Of a DNA stretch of 64,000 bases, positions 9,855-21,527 are shown piece by piece. This DNA comes from Oscheius sp. JU75 (Eukaryota > Nematoda > Chromadorea > Rhabditida > Rhabditidae). The notes beneath the pieces are model-generated. The model was not told the origin of the DNA, made no database searches, and saw nothing but the letters and a program-made list of their open reading frames with translations. Where the stretch lies: positions 2,418,001 to 2,482,000 of the forward strand of contig JASJZC010000007.1 of assembly GCA_037178855.1 (NCBI GenBank). Reading direction: 5' to 3'. Positions within the stretch are counted from its first letter, which is position 1, and each line of letters starts with the position of its first letter. The position numbers and the translations under genes were made by a program.

Positions 9855-12800
9855 TTTGGACGCAGATTTTGAGAAAAATTTCAGTTTCTGTTATGATAGG
9901 AATCGATTTTTGATGTGCCAAAAGCGAGAAAGCATACTTTGACGCAGATTGAGACAGCAGAATAGACAATAGGAAGTATGAAAGAGAAGAATTGGCTCCT
10001 CTACCTCCTGTAAAAAGGTAGAGAAGATAACGACCCACTGGTAATGCGTTCGCTGGGACAATAAACACTCGTCGTTTGTGGGAATTGTGTGTCCATTTCA
10101 ATAATTTCATGATAATAGTATAGAATACGAAGTCGTCTGCACCGGCAGTCGCAAAATGGAAATTGGCAGGAAATACAATCTCAATTGGAAATCACATCCC
10201 TCTGTATCGATCGAATGGTTAAAAATGACACACTCTTGGCTTTTAAATAAGGGGGATAAAATCACATTTGGGAAAAGGTAGAGTTTTTGATTTCGGTGTG
10301 GACGAGCTTGCCTTAAGATACAGCTCCCAACGGTAAATTTGTTGTATTGTCTCCCAGTCACCGAAAAAAGTGGACTCAAAACCAAACAAGCTTACTCGAA
10401 ACACATCTGTTGACATCATCACGAATATTTCCCAAACTATTTTGGTTTTTCCTGCCGGCTCTTTCAAAGAGTCTGGGCTGAGTAACGCATTAGTCACGGT
10501 TTAGGCTATCGAGACAAAAACAATGACGACTGTACAATTTTTCTATATGAAATCAAATACTGGCTTGCGAAAGATCAATTATTTCAAGAGAGTTGTCTCT
10601 ACTGAATAGTAAATTTGCTATTGATTACTATCATCAGGGACTCAAGATGACGATCTTGAATTCTTTTAGGGACGTCAAACCGGGGTGACACAGAAGGAGA
10701 ATCCCACAAGGGGAGGATTTCTGTCACCGAAGGTTTCGGTGTGGTTTTCTGGACAGATCTCCGAGTTTTGTAAAATGATGATTCAGCCTGGCCCTAAAGC
10801 GGTACAACCTAGAAGACTGGAGCTACTTTGACACTGTCTGGTCGTCCTTACCGACACCCTCTCTCTCTGTTCCCTGCTTGACTATCATCTTATCTTTGAG
10901 CCAGGCTTGTTTGAAGTCGTTGAATAACCCGTCCTTAGCATGATCTCCTTCTCCAGTAGCGTGAAGATTCTGTCTTTCAATGAAAAGATACTCTCGAAAA
11001 TAGAAATCTGTAACGAACAGATTCACTGATTTTTTGATGATTCAAATTGTCTAGTGCTCTCCTGATTTCTAGCGGTCACTCCACTCAAAAAGAGGCGTGA
11101 CTTTTTGGACAGTACGCCCCCTCAGGCAGTGCTATAAAAGATCCCCCAAAGCTTATGTCGACCTCCGCGCACCGCCATCGACCGATCTCCTTCACTTCTC
11201 GTCCAGTGCCACCCGTCAATCGTCTGGCACCATCACTCTGGTTGTCTGCTTCTTCTCTCTCCTCTAAGGAGTTTGTTGAATCAGTGAAGACTCTGTCTGT
11301 GGCTTTGAGACATTGAAGCTCTCTAGCCGCAGTCTTTGCCTTTACTCACTCTGATTTCACGGAACCTAACGCACCATCTCGAGGCTTTCCGGCTGATCTC
11401 TTCTACCTTTTCATTGAGAGACGATGAGGTAGTTTAGATTAGCTAGAAAGCCCAGAGAAGAGGTCCTCAGCCCACCTCAAGCTATTCAATGACCTGCGGT
11501 CACCCAGCTATGGTACGTTTGCCTAAATGTGACGGTACCCGTATCTATAGCTGCGTGACTGCTTCTCATTATTTCTCCAGTCCCAGAAAGACAGATTCGT
11601 CGTTTCCGCTAGCGAGTAATAGAGCACAGATTTACTCGTAAACCGGAAATGAAGAAGCGCCTGTTCTACCTCGACCCCTTTCTAACATTATGTATAGAAG
11701 CCCTGCTTGTTTCTAACCGCATGCACGGGATTGAGGCAATTCATGCGACCCCGTCTGTGGATCTGTTTGTATCTCTCCCAATAGTTGCGGTGAGATCATC
11801 ACAATTCACAGACGGTACGAGTGACTCATCTGCCTCCCATCGATTACTAACTGCACGTAAGGAATCGTTGCAAAGCCTAACTCTATCAGTGAATCTGGTG
11901 TTTCTCCTCCATTTTGAGCGATGAGATCATCCACGATTTACTGCTAGCTTAGGTATTACCTGTTACATGTCCAACCCTGAACATTGTTTACCATCCTGTT
12001 TTGAGTCGCCTTGAACATTTTAGAAAGTTCTCTTCAGCACAAGCATCTCCAATTGATCAAAACGAAGCAGAATCTGGATCTGTCTTGGAGGAACTCTATA
12101 ACGACCTTTCACTATCACCGAGTTGACCGCTGCGGAGAAGCTAATCGTTCCAGCTAGCGCTACCATGATGGTGCACGCTACCAAGGTACTAATATTAACG
12201 CTTAAAATTGATGCAAACTACAGCGCTCTAAAGTTTTTGACAGGCATTCAACATTGGAGTCTTTACAAAGGAAGGATGAGATTTTTCTCGGCGTGGTAAA
12301 CAATCGAAGTTGGCGTACTAATGAAAAGTGAGCGGGAATGAAACTAGGGCTGTATGGATGACTATCCAGATCTACTGAGTGCGCCTGTCCGTTACGAGTT
12401 AAAAACGTTCTACGTCGTCTCAAAGTGAATCAATGGGACAAGATGCACTTGTACATCTGATCAACCCATCACTGTTGGAGCAAACGCCTGTAAGAAGACG
12501 TATCCTCGGCTTCTTGTCTGCTCTTCTCGCCAAAGATCGCCATAGACCGTTCAACTGAAAAGACCGCTCGATAGCAATCTAATGCACTCCGACTTATACA
12601 GCGGATCCCTCGACTGACTTCGCACTTTTCAGGTCGTCTTTTTGTCTCGGACAGACAGGCTCTCTGAAATGCCGTGATATTTTGAGAGTCTAGACACTGA
12701 ACCACTTTTTTCTTGTCGACACATGAGTTAGCTAACTCCCTGGACTACCTATCAGAGGGGCGATGGGACACTTTGTTCAAGTCCATGATTTAAGACTGTT

Positions 12801-13218
12801 GATCACGATCTTTGACATATTTACGACTAAGATGCTTAGAACCAACATTAGTATTGATAAAACTTAGGTCAATTGATTGACAACACAAAACAACAGATTT
12901 CAGCCGAAACATTTTTATCACAGCCACCTGTCACCCTATCCGATAGAAAACTCCCTTTTCGGTTCCAATCGTCGTTCATCCGTCAAGGTCCGCGTCGATT
13001 TTCAATGGCAAAAATCTCTGCGTAGCTGTATTTTTACGCCAGTGCCTGCCATTCTCGATCCGAGAAGAAGTAACGGAAAACCATTTGTACACAATCTCAC
13101 GAGAGAGATGTGCGGCAGCAGCGACCTTTGTAAACGGTTTCGGGCTATACCCAGCGACCGGTCTCGGCATGTAAGCATTCATCATGCCAATGACAGTCTC
13201 GTCAGTTACTCTGCTACT
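9855..13218. other. Mainly non-coding; possible minus-strand exons and a TATA promoter
   Basis: No full gene could be assembled. Minus-strand frames at about 10845-11026 (containing LHATGEGDHAKDGLFNDF) and 10417-10497 (LLSPDSLKEPAGKTK), each ending at a GT donor, have some coding character. They could be 5' exons of the orphan cluster, but I could not join them in frame. On the plus strand a TATAAAAG lies at 11133-11140, followed by a pyrimidine-rich tract typical of a transcript start. No coding sequence follows convincingly. The stretch 11650-12870 contains only short competing frames. Confidence 0.4.
11133..11140 (+). promoter_or_regulatory. TATA box
   Basis: TATAAAAG is followed by a C/T-rich tract from about 11160 on, like the TATA element in front of CTP synthase. 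The downstream gene is not identified. Confidence 0.4.
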
Positions 13219-15061
13219 ATGATCCTTTTACTTTTATCAATACCTGGTTCTTTTGCTTTTACTCCTGTCTGGGTCGGTTCCGAATGTAGGTGTCTCTTTT
13301 ATTTCCGACCTTGGTTCCAGTTAGAGAATCTTCCTTCGTGACGCCTGAAGAAAATGATCACTTGCAAACAATATGCGGCAAAGCTAACACGTCCGAACAT
13401 CCGTGGGCAGTCTCGATTTTGTTTCATGTAAGTTTTCATCCTTTCCACCTAGTTTTCATCTAAATCTCAGGGAAATAACCGTTTGGGAGGTTCTATAATA
13501 TCGCCCTACCATATTTTGACGGTCGCTCACGGCTTCCTGAAGTTTTCAACCGGTGCTGGAGCTGAATGTTTGTAGGTTATGCCTTCTTTCTTTAATTTTT
13601 CGTTCAGAGCTTCCGCATATCGCCCAATCGAAGAGCTTCAAAATAAGCGCATAGTTGTATATGGTGGGAAATGTATCAGAGGATATTCCAATGTCTTGCC
13701 AAATCATCCAAACTGCTCGAAGCCTGATGTTCAATACAATAAAGTGAGTTTTACTATGACCATTGGAAACACAAGTGGGTTGTGATTGAATCTCCATACT
13801 GTGCAAACAATCGCTGACATTTCGAAGCTGTTCTGGGCTGCACCTGCCCGGTACAGTCGACCCCCGCCATAATGTACCCACCTCATGTAAGCCGAGGCTA
13901 CGTTCGATCAGCCGTCATTATAAAAGCAAACTTAATACTGAGAACCAAAAGTTAGGGCCAAACCGGGGATTGAACCCGGGACCTCTCGCACCCAAAGCGA
14001 GAATCATACCACTAGACCATTTGGCCATGTGTGGAGTCTCGCGGGTATCAGGGGATGCCGCCCTATTATTCATCATCATCCGACCGCCGTTCTCGTTCGA
14101 GACAGAGACAGATATAGGGTAACATTGGAAAAGAGAAACTTGGTTTTGTAATCAGTGAGCAACTCGGGGATCCATGTACTCAAGTGCCATTCTAAGACAC
14201 CTCTTTTTCCAGATACGAAGCGTACTTATCGACGGCGGATTTGCCTCTGGTTCCTGTCTATATGGACACGATTTTGCAATAATCGAACTGGAACACAAGT
14301 CAGTTCGTTTTGTTTCCGAACACAGATTCAGAATCGTCTTCAACAACAAAACGGCACCAATCTGTTTACCAACAGCGAAATGGCCTGTAGTGCAAAATAT
14401 TTTGACAGTTTCAGGATGGGGCAGAAGTAGTGACGGTAGGATGACATCAAATCCTAGTGTCGTTTTAGTATACCACGAAAGTACTCCCATGATTCATGAA
14501 GCACCAATGCTCATTGACAAACATTGTAGACGTCCTTGGAGTGATAAGGTATAATAGATGCGAAGTATCCTTTTGAAAAGTTTAGCTTCCTCGAGATGCC
14601 GTGGATATGTTGTGTGCTACATCCTTGAATGTCTCTGACTATAAAGCTCCTCGAATTTGTCATGTGAGTCGCGCCTCTCTCCCTCTTCCAGACATGCAGG
14701 TGTTAACATATAAAAATATCCGCTTTAACAAGAAAACGCCGTATAGAGGAAAACCTATGACAGATGTTCAGCAGTTTGTCCTGGACATCTGGGATGCTTG
14801 CAACTGCAAAATAGTTTCCCAGCTGCTCAAGTATATCGCTTTACAGGGGGATAGTGGGTCAGGAAGTGAGCAACGAGATGAGCGAGGACGAGCAACCCTA
14901 ATTGGACTGACATCTTTTGGCACACAGGGATGTCCAGCCAATTTGCTTGCAAGGTGGGTTACGAAATCCCACATAATAAAGAAATATTCAGATTTACAAG
15001 AGTCGGATACTTCTTGCACGAGATCTGTACCTATACAGGGGTTTGCTCGTCAAGGGAGTAA
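13219..15061 (+). CDS. Trypsin-like serine protease (S1 family), secreted
   Basis: The start is the ATG at 13219, opening a signal peptide (MILLLLSIPGSFAF). The stop is TAA at 15059-15061. Exons read by splice sites include 13219-13285, 13321-13427, 13471-13571, 13608-13743 and 14213-14435, with later exons to the end. The protein shows ICGKANTSEHPWAVSILFHG, GGSIISPYHILTVAHGF (catalytic His), YGHDFAIIELEH (catalytic Asp), TAPICLPTAKWP, VSGWGRSSD, and RICHGDSGSG (catalytic Ser), then LIGLTSFGTQGCP. The full His-Asp-Ser triad is therefore present and the enzyme should be active. It fits the nematode secreted trypsin-like group with extra cysteines (GGKCIRGY). The GDSGSG join assumes a 14662-14847 intron. 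The large intron 13744-14212 houses a tRNA gene on the opposite strand. An AATAAA lies at 15125-15130. Confidence 0.88.
13955..14026 (-). tRNA. tRNA-Pro (anticodon TGG)
   Basis: 72-nt cloverleaf on the minus strand. Acceptor stem GGCCAAA pairs with TTTGGCC. The anticodon arm is CTCGC-TTTGGGT-GCGAG with anticodon TGG. The T arm contains GGTTCAATCC (B box) and the A box is in TCTAGTGGTA. No intron and no encoded CCA. It lies in the 13744-14212 intron of the protease gene, antisense to it. It is identical to the tRNA at 39820-39891. Confidence 0.95.
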
Positions 15062-15124
15062 TTTCTGTGAAATCCAGATCTCTCGAGCTATAATTATATC
15101 TGTGAATTTCGGAGCCAGTTGTTA

Positions 15125-15130
15125 AATAAA
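15125..15130 (+). terminator. Poly(A) signal of the protease gene
   Basis: AATAAA 64 nt after the TAA stop at 15061. Confidence 0.6.
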
Positions 15131-15363
15131 GTGATACCTCACGTTCTAGCTCGTCTAATCTTACAAGCTTTCTCAAGGACTTTAGCAAGAAAATGGGTTG
15201 ATATATCTAGTCTCACACAACAAGATTCAGTCGAAAAGCCCCCGAATTCAACCTAGCCTTCATCACAGTTTGGCTCATGCCAAGAAAGCATCCATTTCGC
15301 GCCTCTATCTCACCCGAGTTGGCGCGCTGTGTCAACTCTGGTACCGCCTCCGTCCGAACTGCG

Positions 15364-15371
15364 TATATAAG
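15364..15371 (+). promoter_or_regulatory. TATA box of CTP synthase
   Basis: TATATAAG sits about 390 bp upstream of a good-context ATG (15761) and 600 bp upstream of the main CTP synthase ATG. A C-rich leader follows. No other gene start lies in between, so it most likely serves CTP synthase. Confidence 0.6.
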
Positions 15372-15760
15372 CAGAGCCTAAGGCCAACCCCTTTTATCCA
15401 GACTCAGTTTCTATTAATTTTCTGTATATGTACTGTGCAAAGTTTTTGAATCTGAATGAATCTAAAAAAATCTTTTGAAGATGATGGCTTGACCTGTCCT
15501 CACTAATAAGGGGATTCGCACTTCAGCTGATCGTTTACCACCGCGTAAGGTCTCAGTTCTTTCCCACATTTGATTTCTCTATCAGAATCGAATATCTCTT
15601 AGTATCAATACTCAACTAGTGCTTTTCAGCCGCAATGTTTAGCATCTCGCTTTCACTAACAACTGTTTTCCCTCTCTTCGCTCGCGCCGTGCCCGCTGTT
15701 TACAGAGAGTGTCGCGTCTCAGCTTTTGAATCCTAAAAACAGCTGATCCATTCATTAACC

Positions 15761-15827
15761 ATGGTCTTCACCGAATATCTCGCTCATTTCGCTGCTCTTA
15801 ACTCATCCATTGATTTTGACCATGAGA
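15761..15827 (+). other. Upstream ATG exon of CTP synthase (uORF or alternative N-terminus)
   Basis: ACCATGG at 15758-15764 opens a 67-nt exon (MVFTEYLAHFAAL...) ending in a GAGA|GTAAGT donor at 15827. If spliced to the acceptor ending CACAG at about 15945, the frame stops soon after the main ATG, making it an overlapping upstream ORF. If spliced to TTCTAG at about 15958, it joins in frame to the main ATG (HEK-MASS), adding about 23 residues to CTP synthase. Confidence 0.5.
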
Positions 15828-15960
15828 GTAAGTTTATCATCCACTTTACATTTAGATCCTTTCATTGCATGTTACCCTCGTCCTGTTTTGCCTGCTCTCG
15901 TTTGTTCTGAGCTTGTTTCCTGCAGTCTTTTCTCTAATATCACAGTAAATTGTTCTAGAG

Positions 15961-18327
15961 ATGGCCTCTTCACAGGGTAAGATCTCTAATGGAACTGCTA
16001 ATGGAGAGGATCCCATGAAGTTCATTCTGGTCACTGGAGGAGTTATCAGTGGTGTTGGAAAGGGAATCATCTCTAGCAGTCTCGGAGTCCTTCTCAAAAA
16101 CAATGGATACAGGGTAATCATGAAATGTTGACTTTCATTCACCTTCGTTTTAGGTCAGTGCAATCAAGATCGATCCCTACCTCAACATTGATGCCGGAAC
16201 CTTTTCTCCATACGAGCACGGAGAAGTCTACGTCTTGGATGACGGAGGAGAGGTCGATCTGGATCTCGGAAACTACGAGCGCTTCCTCAATCTGAAGCTG
16301 ACCAGCGAAAACAACATCACGACTGGAAAGATCTTTTCCAAGGTGAGTACTATTCCTGATTGGCTTAATTTTTGAATACAGGTTACTGAGCGCGAGCGTC
16401 GTGGAGACTACATGGGCAAGACGGTCCAGATGATTCCTCACGTCACGGATGCCATCGCCGAGTGGATCGAGCGTGTGGCTCGTATTCCTGTAGACGGATC
16501 CAGCAAGAGGCCTCACGTGTGCATCATCGAGCTCGGAGGAACTATTGGAGATATTGAGGGAATGATCTATCTTTCGGCCTTCGAGCGCTTCCAGCGTCCT
16601 GCCTACCGTGAGCGCTTCATGAATGTTCACGTGTCTCTGGTCTTGCATCCTCAGGCTACCGGAGAGCCGAAGACCAAGCCGATGCAGAATTCGGTAATTT
16701 ATTTGACTTTTCATTTTCAAATCGAGTTTTAGGTCCGCAAGCTTCGCGAGAGTGGAATCGTTCCGGATCTCCTTATCTGCCGTTCCACGGTCCCTCCAAA
16801 TGAGCATCTCCGCCAAAAAATTGCCGATTTCGGTATGGTTCATCTTGAGCAAGTCGTCGGAGTTCACGATGTCTCGAACATCTACAAGGTCCCGCTTCTT
16901 CTGCACGAGCAAGGAGTCCTCGATGCCATCAGGTGCCGTCTGAGACTGCCGCCCATCGGTTGTGACGTCTTGCGCAATCTGAAGTTCAACATGATACACT
17001 GGAGCAAGCTAAGCGACCTGTACGTTTTTTTGTTTTGGTTATCGTCTGGAGTCAGCAGCGTGGGTGTGTACAAAAATAGAGTTTAAACTGTTTGCGTTTC
17101 GGGAATTAGTCTGGACCTCGGTATGAATCAAGTGCTGATCATTTGGTCTCAAATCTGGCGCAGAATATGCAAATATTTTCAGGGTCGACTCGTTTACCGA
17201 GAACATCACCATCGCTATTGTTGGAAAGTATGTGAGGATCGAGGATGCTTACGCTTCTGTGAAGAAGGCCCTCAGCCACGCGGCTATTCACTCCAAGCGT
17301 AAGCTGATCATAAAATTCTTGGACTCTTCTCTGCTGGAGCCTCACAATGAGATCGCGAACGAGAAGGGATACATTGAGACCTGGGAGGCTCTCAAGTCTT
17401 GCGAGTAAGTTATTTTTTTCCCCCTGTAGATTTGTATGTTTCAGTGGAATCGTCGTTCCCGGTGGATTCGATAAACGTGGTGTGGAGGGAAAAATCCTAT
17501 GCTGCCAGTACGCTCGTGTAAACAAGATCCCTTTTCTCGGAATCTGTCTCGGAATGCAGTGTGCTGCCATCGAGTACGCTCGGAATGTGCTCGGAATTGA
17601 AGGAGCCAGCTCCACCGAGTTCGAAAAGAACCTCAGCGAACGCCAGCAGGTGTTCACAAACTCTTCTGTTTTCAACTGAATTTCGCAGATTATCATCGAC
17701 ATGCCCGAGCACGACATCCAGAGGAATGGTCTTGGTGGAACGATGCGTCTTGGAAAACGCTCTACTGCCTTTCTCACGGAAAACTCGAAGCTTCGCAAGC
17801 TCTACAACCAGGAAGTTGTCGACGAGCGTCATCGTCATCGCTATGAGGTCAACCCCAACATTGTGCCTGAGCTCAGCCGTCAGGGGCTGCTCTTTGTCGG
17901 AATGGGAGTCGATGAGATGAATACCTGTTTCATCCAGAACCGTCGTACGGAGTCCAGTGCTGCTCTGATGAAGATGGCTGAACAGCACGATGACGATCTT
18001 CTTCACAAAATCGAAACTTTGTGCCTTCGCGAGGGTGGAGATGGGATCACTCGTCCAGCTGTTCGCATGGAGATCATCGAGATGACCAACCACCCTTATT
18101 TCGTTGGAGCTCAGTACCACCCGGAGTACATCTCGACTCCTCTCGATCCCAGCAAGCCCTTCCTCGGGCTTCTGCTCGCTGCTTCTGGCCAACTTGAGGT
18201 ACTCCTACACGTTTACTTTTTATCACGCAAATTCCAGGGATACATTTCTGGTGACAAGGCTCCAACCCCGATGCGCACTCTGCACGAGGAGACCTCTCCG
18301 GAGCTGGCTCGTCTTGGCCTCATCTAG
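15961..18327 (+). CDS. ctps-1: CTP synthase (glutamine-hydrolysing)
   Basis: Makes CTP from UTP, ATP and glutamine-derived ammonia, the last step of pyrimidine nucleotide synthesis. It is cytosolic and in many animals assembles into filaments. Exons: 15961-16113, 16154-16342, 16382-16693, 16733-17019, 17183-17404, 17445-17649, 17689-18198 and 18238-18327 (stop TAG). The synthetase domain shows [56 protein letters not shown] (written here as [13 protein letters not shown]) and [17 protein letters not shown]. The glutaminase domain shows [12 protein letters not shown], the nucleophile in [29 protein letters not shown], and the His/Glu pair in QYHPEY. An insertion of about 49 residues (17917-18063) sits between the [10 protein letters not shown] and RMEIIEM blocks, absent from the human enzyme as I recall it. 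The main start is the ATG after the CACAG acceptor. A longer N-terminus is possible. Confidence 0.96.
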
Positions 18328-18431
18328 CTTCTCTCCAAGATTCTCACTTCAAAGAATTTCTCCATCATGTCATCCCGGCCCAATTACGTGTTCTTCCTTC
18401 ACAGCTTATGCTGGATACGAGATTGCCTTAA

Positions 18432-18437
18432 AATAAA
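18432..18437 (+). terminator. Poly(A) signal of CTP synthase
   Basis: AATAAA about 105 nt after the TAG stop. Confidence 0.7.
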
Positions 18438-19646
18438 TGTTCACTTAGCCACTCTGTTTGTGTTTCTTACTGAATCTTTCGACGTTAGCGGACGACAGTT
18501 TTCCGTTAGTTACTACAGATGTCAAGATCAGAATCATGGGTCGAACAAAGCTGACCGAATGGAGATAGAAAGCTCTTTGGATAAAGAGCATTCTTGGATG
18601 GGCCGAGAAGATCTCGATGATGTAAGGAGACACATGGAAAAAAAAGCATCACAGAAGCTACACCAGAAGGAAGGAAAGGCAGATGAGGACAACGACAACG
18701 GCGGATTGCGGGAGAGATAAGAATAAAATTTCAATCTGTTAGTTTCAAAATATGTTTCAGCGAACAGGGCTAGAATGGTAGAACCTTCTTATGTCTGTTC
18801 TTGAGTTGTAGGCATATATCAAATAGGTATATTAAAGGACTGTTTTAGCTTCAGGTCATTAAGCCTCGATCAGGGCACAGATCCTGATGAATCCCTGGTT
18901 TAACCTCCTTGAACGAAATAATGCACATGTGATAACTTTTTCTTTTCGTTCAAAACAAAATTTGTATAAAATGATATCCGAAGTAGAGTCTCAGTAGGGA
19001 TTAACGGTCGTCCACACTTACGACATGCAATTCAAACGACCATTAGGCTGAGCGAGGCGTCTCTATTAAACTAACTCATCAGCTGATTCGACCGGTTTGC
19101 TTGTTTGAGACATGTTTGTTTTCTTTGGATATACCATTTCTGCAAAATTTCGTGTTTTTGAAGGCGGCTTTCCACGTACTGAGGCGTGTGAGTCTCATGA
19201 AATGACAAACATCTTTCACAACTTTTCCTCTCACACACAATTTCTCATTTTTTATATCAGAGGTGCCTTTATGTGTAGGACGAACCGTTTTGATCGCCTT
19301 CAGTCTCTTAGTCACCCTCCGGGTCAATAAGCAAACAGTTGAGCGGTGCTGTCCAATTCCATCCAGTTACAGATGCGTTTTTGTCGTCTCATCGCCGACG
19401 GACAAATGACAATGTATAGTTCCAACTAGAGGCATTACGCTTGATTCCCAATTTTCAGTCGAAAATCATTTCAGAGGCGGAGAATGCGAAATCGTATCCG
19501 ACAGCGTGATCGGAAGAAGAAATGTTCATGAATTCATTATAAACGGCATCAAACAATGAATCATATCTCATTTGTGCTCCCTACTGTCTCTTGGTAATAT
19601 CCATCCCATATTTTTTTTCTTCTCTCTTTATATTGTTCTTATGCAG
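18438..19646. other. Intergenic; possible small ORF and missing 5' exon of the lipase gene
   Basis: A 53-codon plus-strand ORF at 18559-18720 (MEIESSLDKEHSWMGRED..., highly charged) ends just before an AATAAA (18723-18728), so a small transcript is possible. An acceptor-like TTTCAG occurs near 19460, and the exon after it is not open in the frame needed. The first coding exon of the ABHD12-like gene should lie here but could not be identified. Confidence 0.4.
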
Positions 19647-21527
19647 TTACAGATGACATCAACACACCACCATCACCACAAAAAAGGAAAAAAGTATGTA
19701 GCAAAAAAGTAGGATTGGTTGCTCTTCGCGAAAATATTTTGGGTTTTAGAGTAGCAAAAGTCTCATTCTGCTGTGCCATGATTCCTGTCATCCTGGCTCC
19801 AATCATATCTACTGCCTTGATCTATTTCTATCCGGAACATCTACAGCACGTATTCTTTCTCAATTTCCGTAAGTTGTTTTCAGATGCTTTATATTTGAGT
19901 AACGGGGTGTTTTCAAAACAGTTACTGCTTTATCCTTAACGTAAAAAGATCTTGTTTGATGTAACCTAAGTTTCTTAAAATGCTTCTACTGCGAATTTAT
20001 ATTGGTCAGTGGTCAATTTGCCGTTTTAGTAAAACATGTTCGGGGCATCAAACAAATAAATGGCAATAAACAAATTTGGTGGTAACAGATGAATTTTCTT
20101 CATTTTTTATTTACTGTGTTATTTGCAGGACGGATGCCTCTGACAGATTACGAGAACGTCACGGCTAACGATGTCACATCAATTGGAAGAAGTTTCTATT
20201 TGGAGGGAGAGGAAGGCAAAATTGGTGTTTGGTGAGAGTTTCTTTTATTTGTCGAATTTTGTTGTACAGGCACATGCTACCAGCATCCATTGCTGAGGGG
20301 TTTCGTGAACATGGTATGGAGCCGTCGCCTGCAGAAATGGAAGCATTGATGTCAGCAGGAAAACATCCTGTAATTCTGTACGCACATGGCAATTCTTTCG
20401 ACAGGACGATAAATCATCGTTGCATGCTGTATAACGTCCTAACCGACATGGATTATCATGTGATCGCTTTTGACTACAGAGGTATACTTTATTTTGTTTT
20501 TTTGTACTTTGCCAAAAAAGGTACATAGAGAAACAGAGAGAGAGAGAGAAAGATACTTGAAAATTTTTAGAACACGGCATATTCCCTTACTTTTCCAGTG
20601 CTTTTTTCAGGGTATGGTGATTCTGAAGGAAGTCCAACTGAACCGGGAATCGTCGCGGATACACGGGTCGTTTACGAGTATGCAAAACAGGTAGCCGGTA
20701 ATAATCTAGTCATCGTCTGGGGTCATTCAATGGGAACCGGGTAAGATAGACAAAGTCCCTGAAAAACTCATTTTCAGTGTTTCAACTCGGCTAGTTCGAG
20801 ATCTTTCGCTGGAAGGATATCCGCCTGATGGTTTGATTCTGGAGTCAGCTTTTAATAATCTTCATGATGTTGTTCTCAACCATCCTTTCAGTCTAGTAAG
20901 TTTTCTGTATCCAGTCTAATCAAATCGATACAGCCTTTCCGTTTTCTACCTGACTGGATAATCGAGAAGTTCATTCTGGAACGGTTCAGAAGCGTTGGAC
21001 TGAAAATGGACACCGATCAGCGGATCAAACTGTAAGATTTTTTATTGTCTACATATATTATCGTAGAACGCAAAACAAATAGAATATAGCTCGTTTTGTG
21101 GTCCGAAAGTGGGCATTTCGAGTTAACTTAAATAAAACAATTGACCATTTCTAGAATATATGAAGGCTTCACAAATTTTTGCTTTTAACAAAACTAACCG
21201 ATAAAGATAAGAGATTAAACAAAATCCACGCGATAATATAGATATATAGCAAGCGGTTTTCAGCATCACGTGTCCCATTCTCATTGTGCATGCAGAAGAC
21301 GACCATGTCATTCCGGCCTTCCTTGCTCGAAAACTAGTTGTAAGTGCTCTATTCTTTTACATTGAACTGTGTTCTTTAAGGCTGACGCGAAAACCACGCA
21401 ACGAGATGTTAAGTACATCGAGTTCGAAGCTAGTCGCGAGTATCGCCATAAGTTTATCTACCTGGCAGAAGAGCTGCCCGACATAATTCGGAGCTTTGTC
21501 GCTAAATGTGCAAAGAAGTCTTCCTAG
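19647..21527 (+). CDS. ABHD12-like serine hydrolase (5' end incomplete)
   Basis: Integral membrane alpha/beta hydrolase. Mammalian ABHD12 degrades lysophosphatidylserine and monoacylglycerol. Exons found: 19647-19868, 20129-20231, 20270-20481, 20611-20740, 20778-20895, 20934-21031, then one from about 21263, and the last ends at TAG 21525-21527. The order is a basic N-terminal stretch, one transmembrane helix (MIPVILAPIISTALIYFY), HVFFLNF, EGKIGVWHMLPA, then HPVILYAHGNSFDRTINHR, YHVIAFDYRGYGDSEGSPTE, the nucleophile elbow WGHSMGTGV (Ser), LILESAFNNL, CPILIVHAEDDHVIP (Asp) and SREYRHKFIYLAEELPDI (His). All three catalytic residues are present. The frame is open back to the acceptor at 19646, but there is no ATG in that exon before the transmembrane segment except one inside it, so an upstream start exon is missing from this call. 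Confidence 0.9.
20535..20549 (+). repeat. (GA)n microsatellite in a lipase intron
   Basis: A run of AG dinucleotides within the intron 20482-20610 of the ABHD12-like gene. Simple repeat, no other feature. Confidence 0.8.

Noticed and set aside
11155-11316. 53-codon ORF (MSTSAHRHRPISFTSRPVP...) behind the 11133 TATA box
   Set aside because: The ATG is only 15 nt from the TATA box, so it would lie upstream of the expected transcription start. The composition looks like a pyrimidine-rich leader read in a lucky frame.
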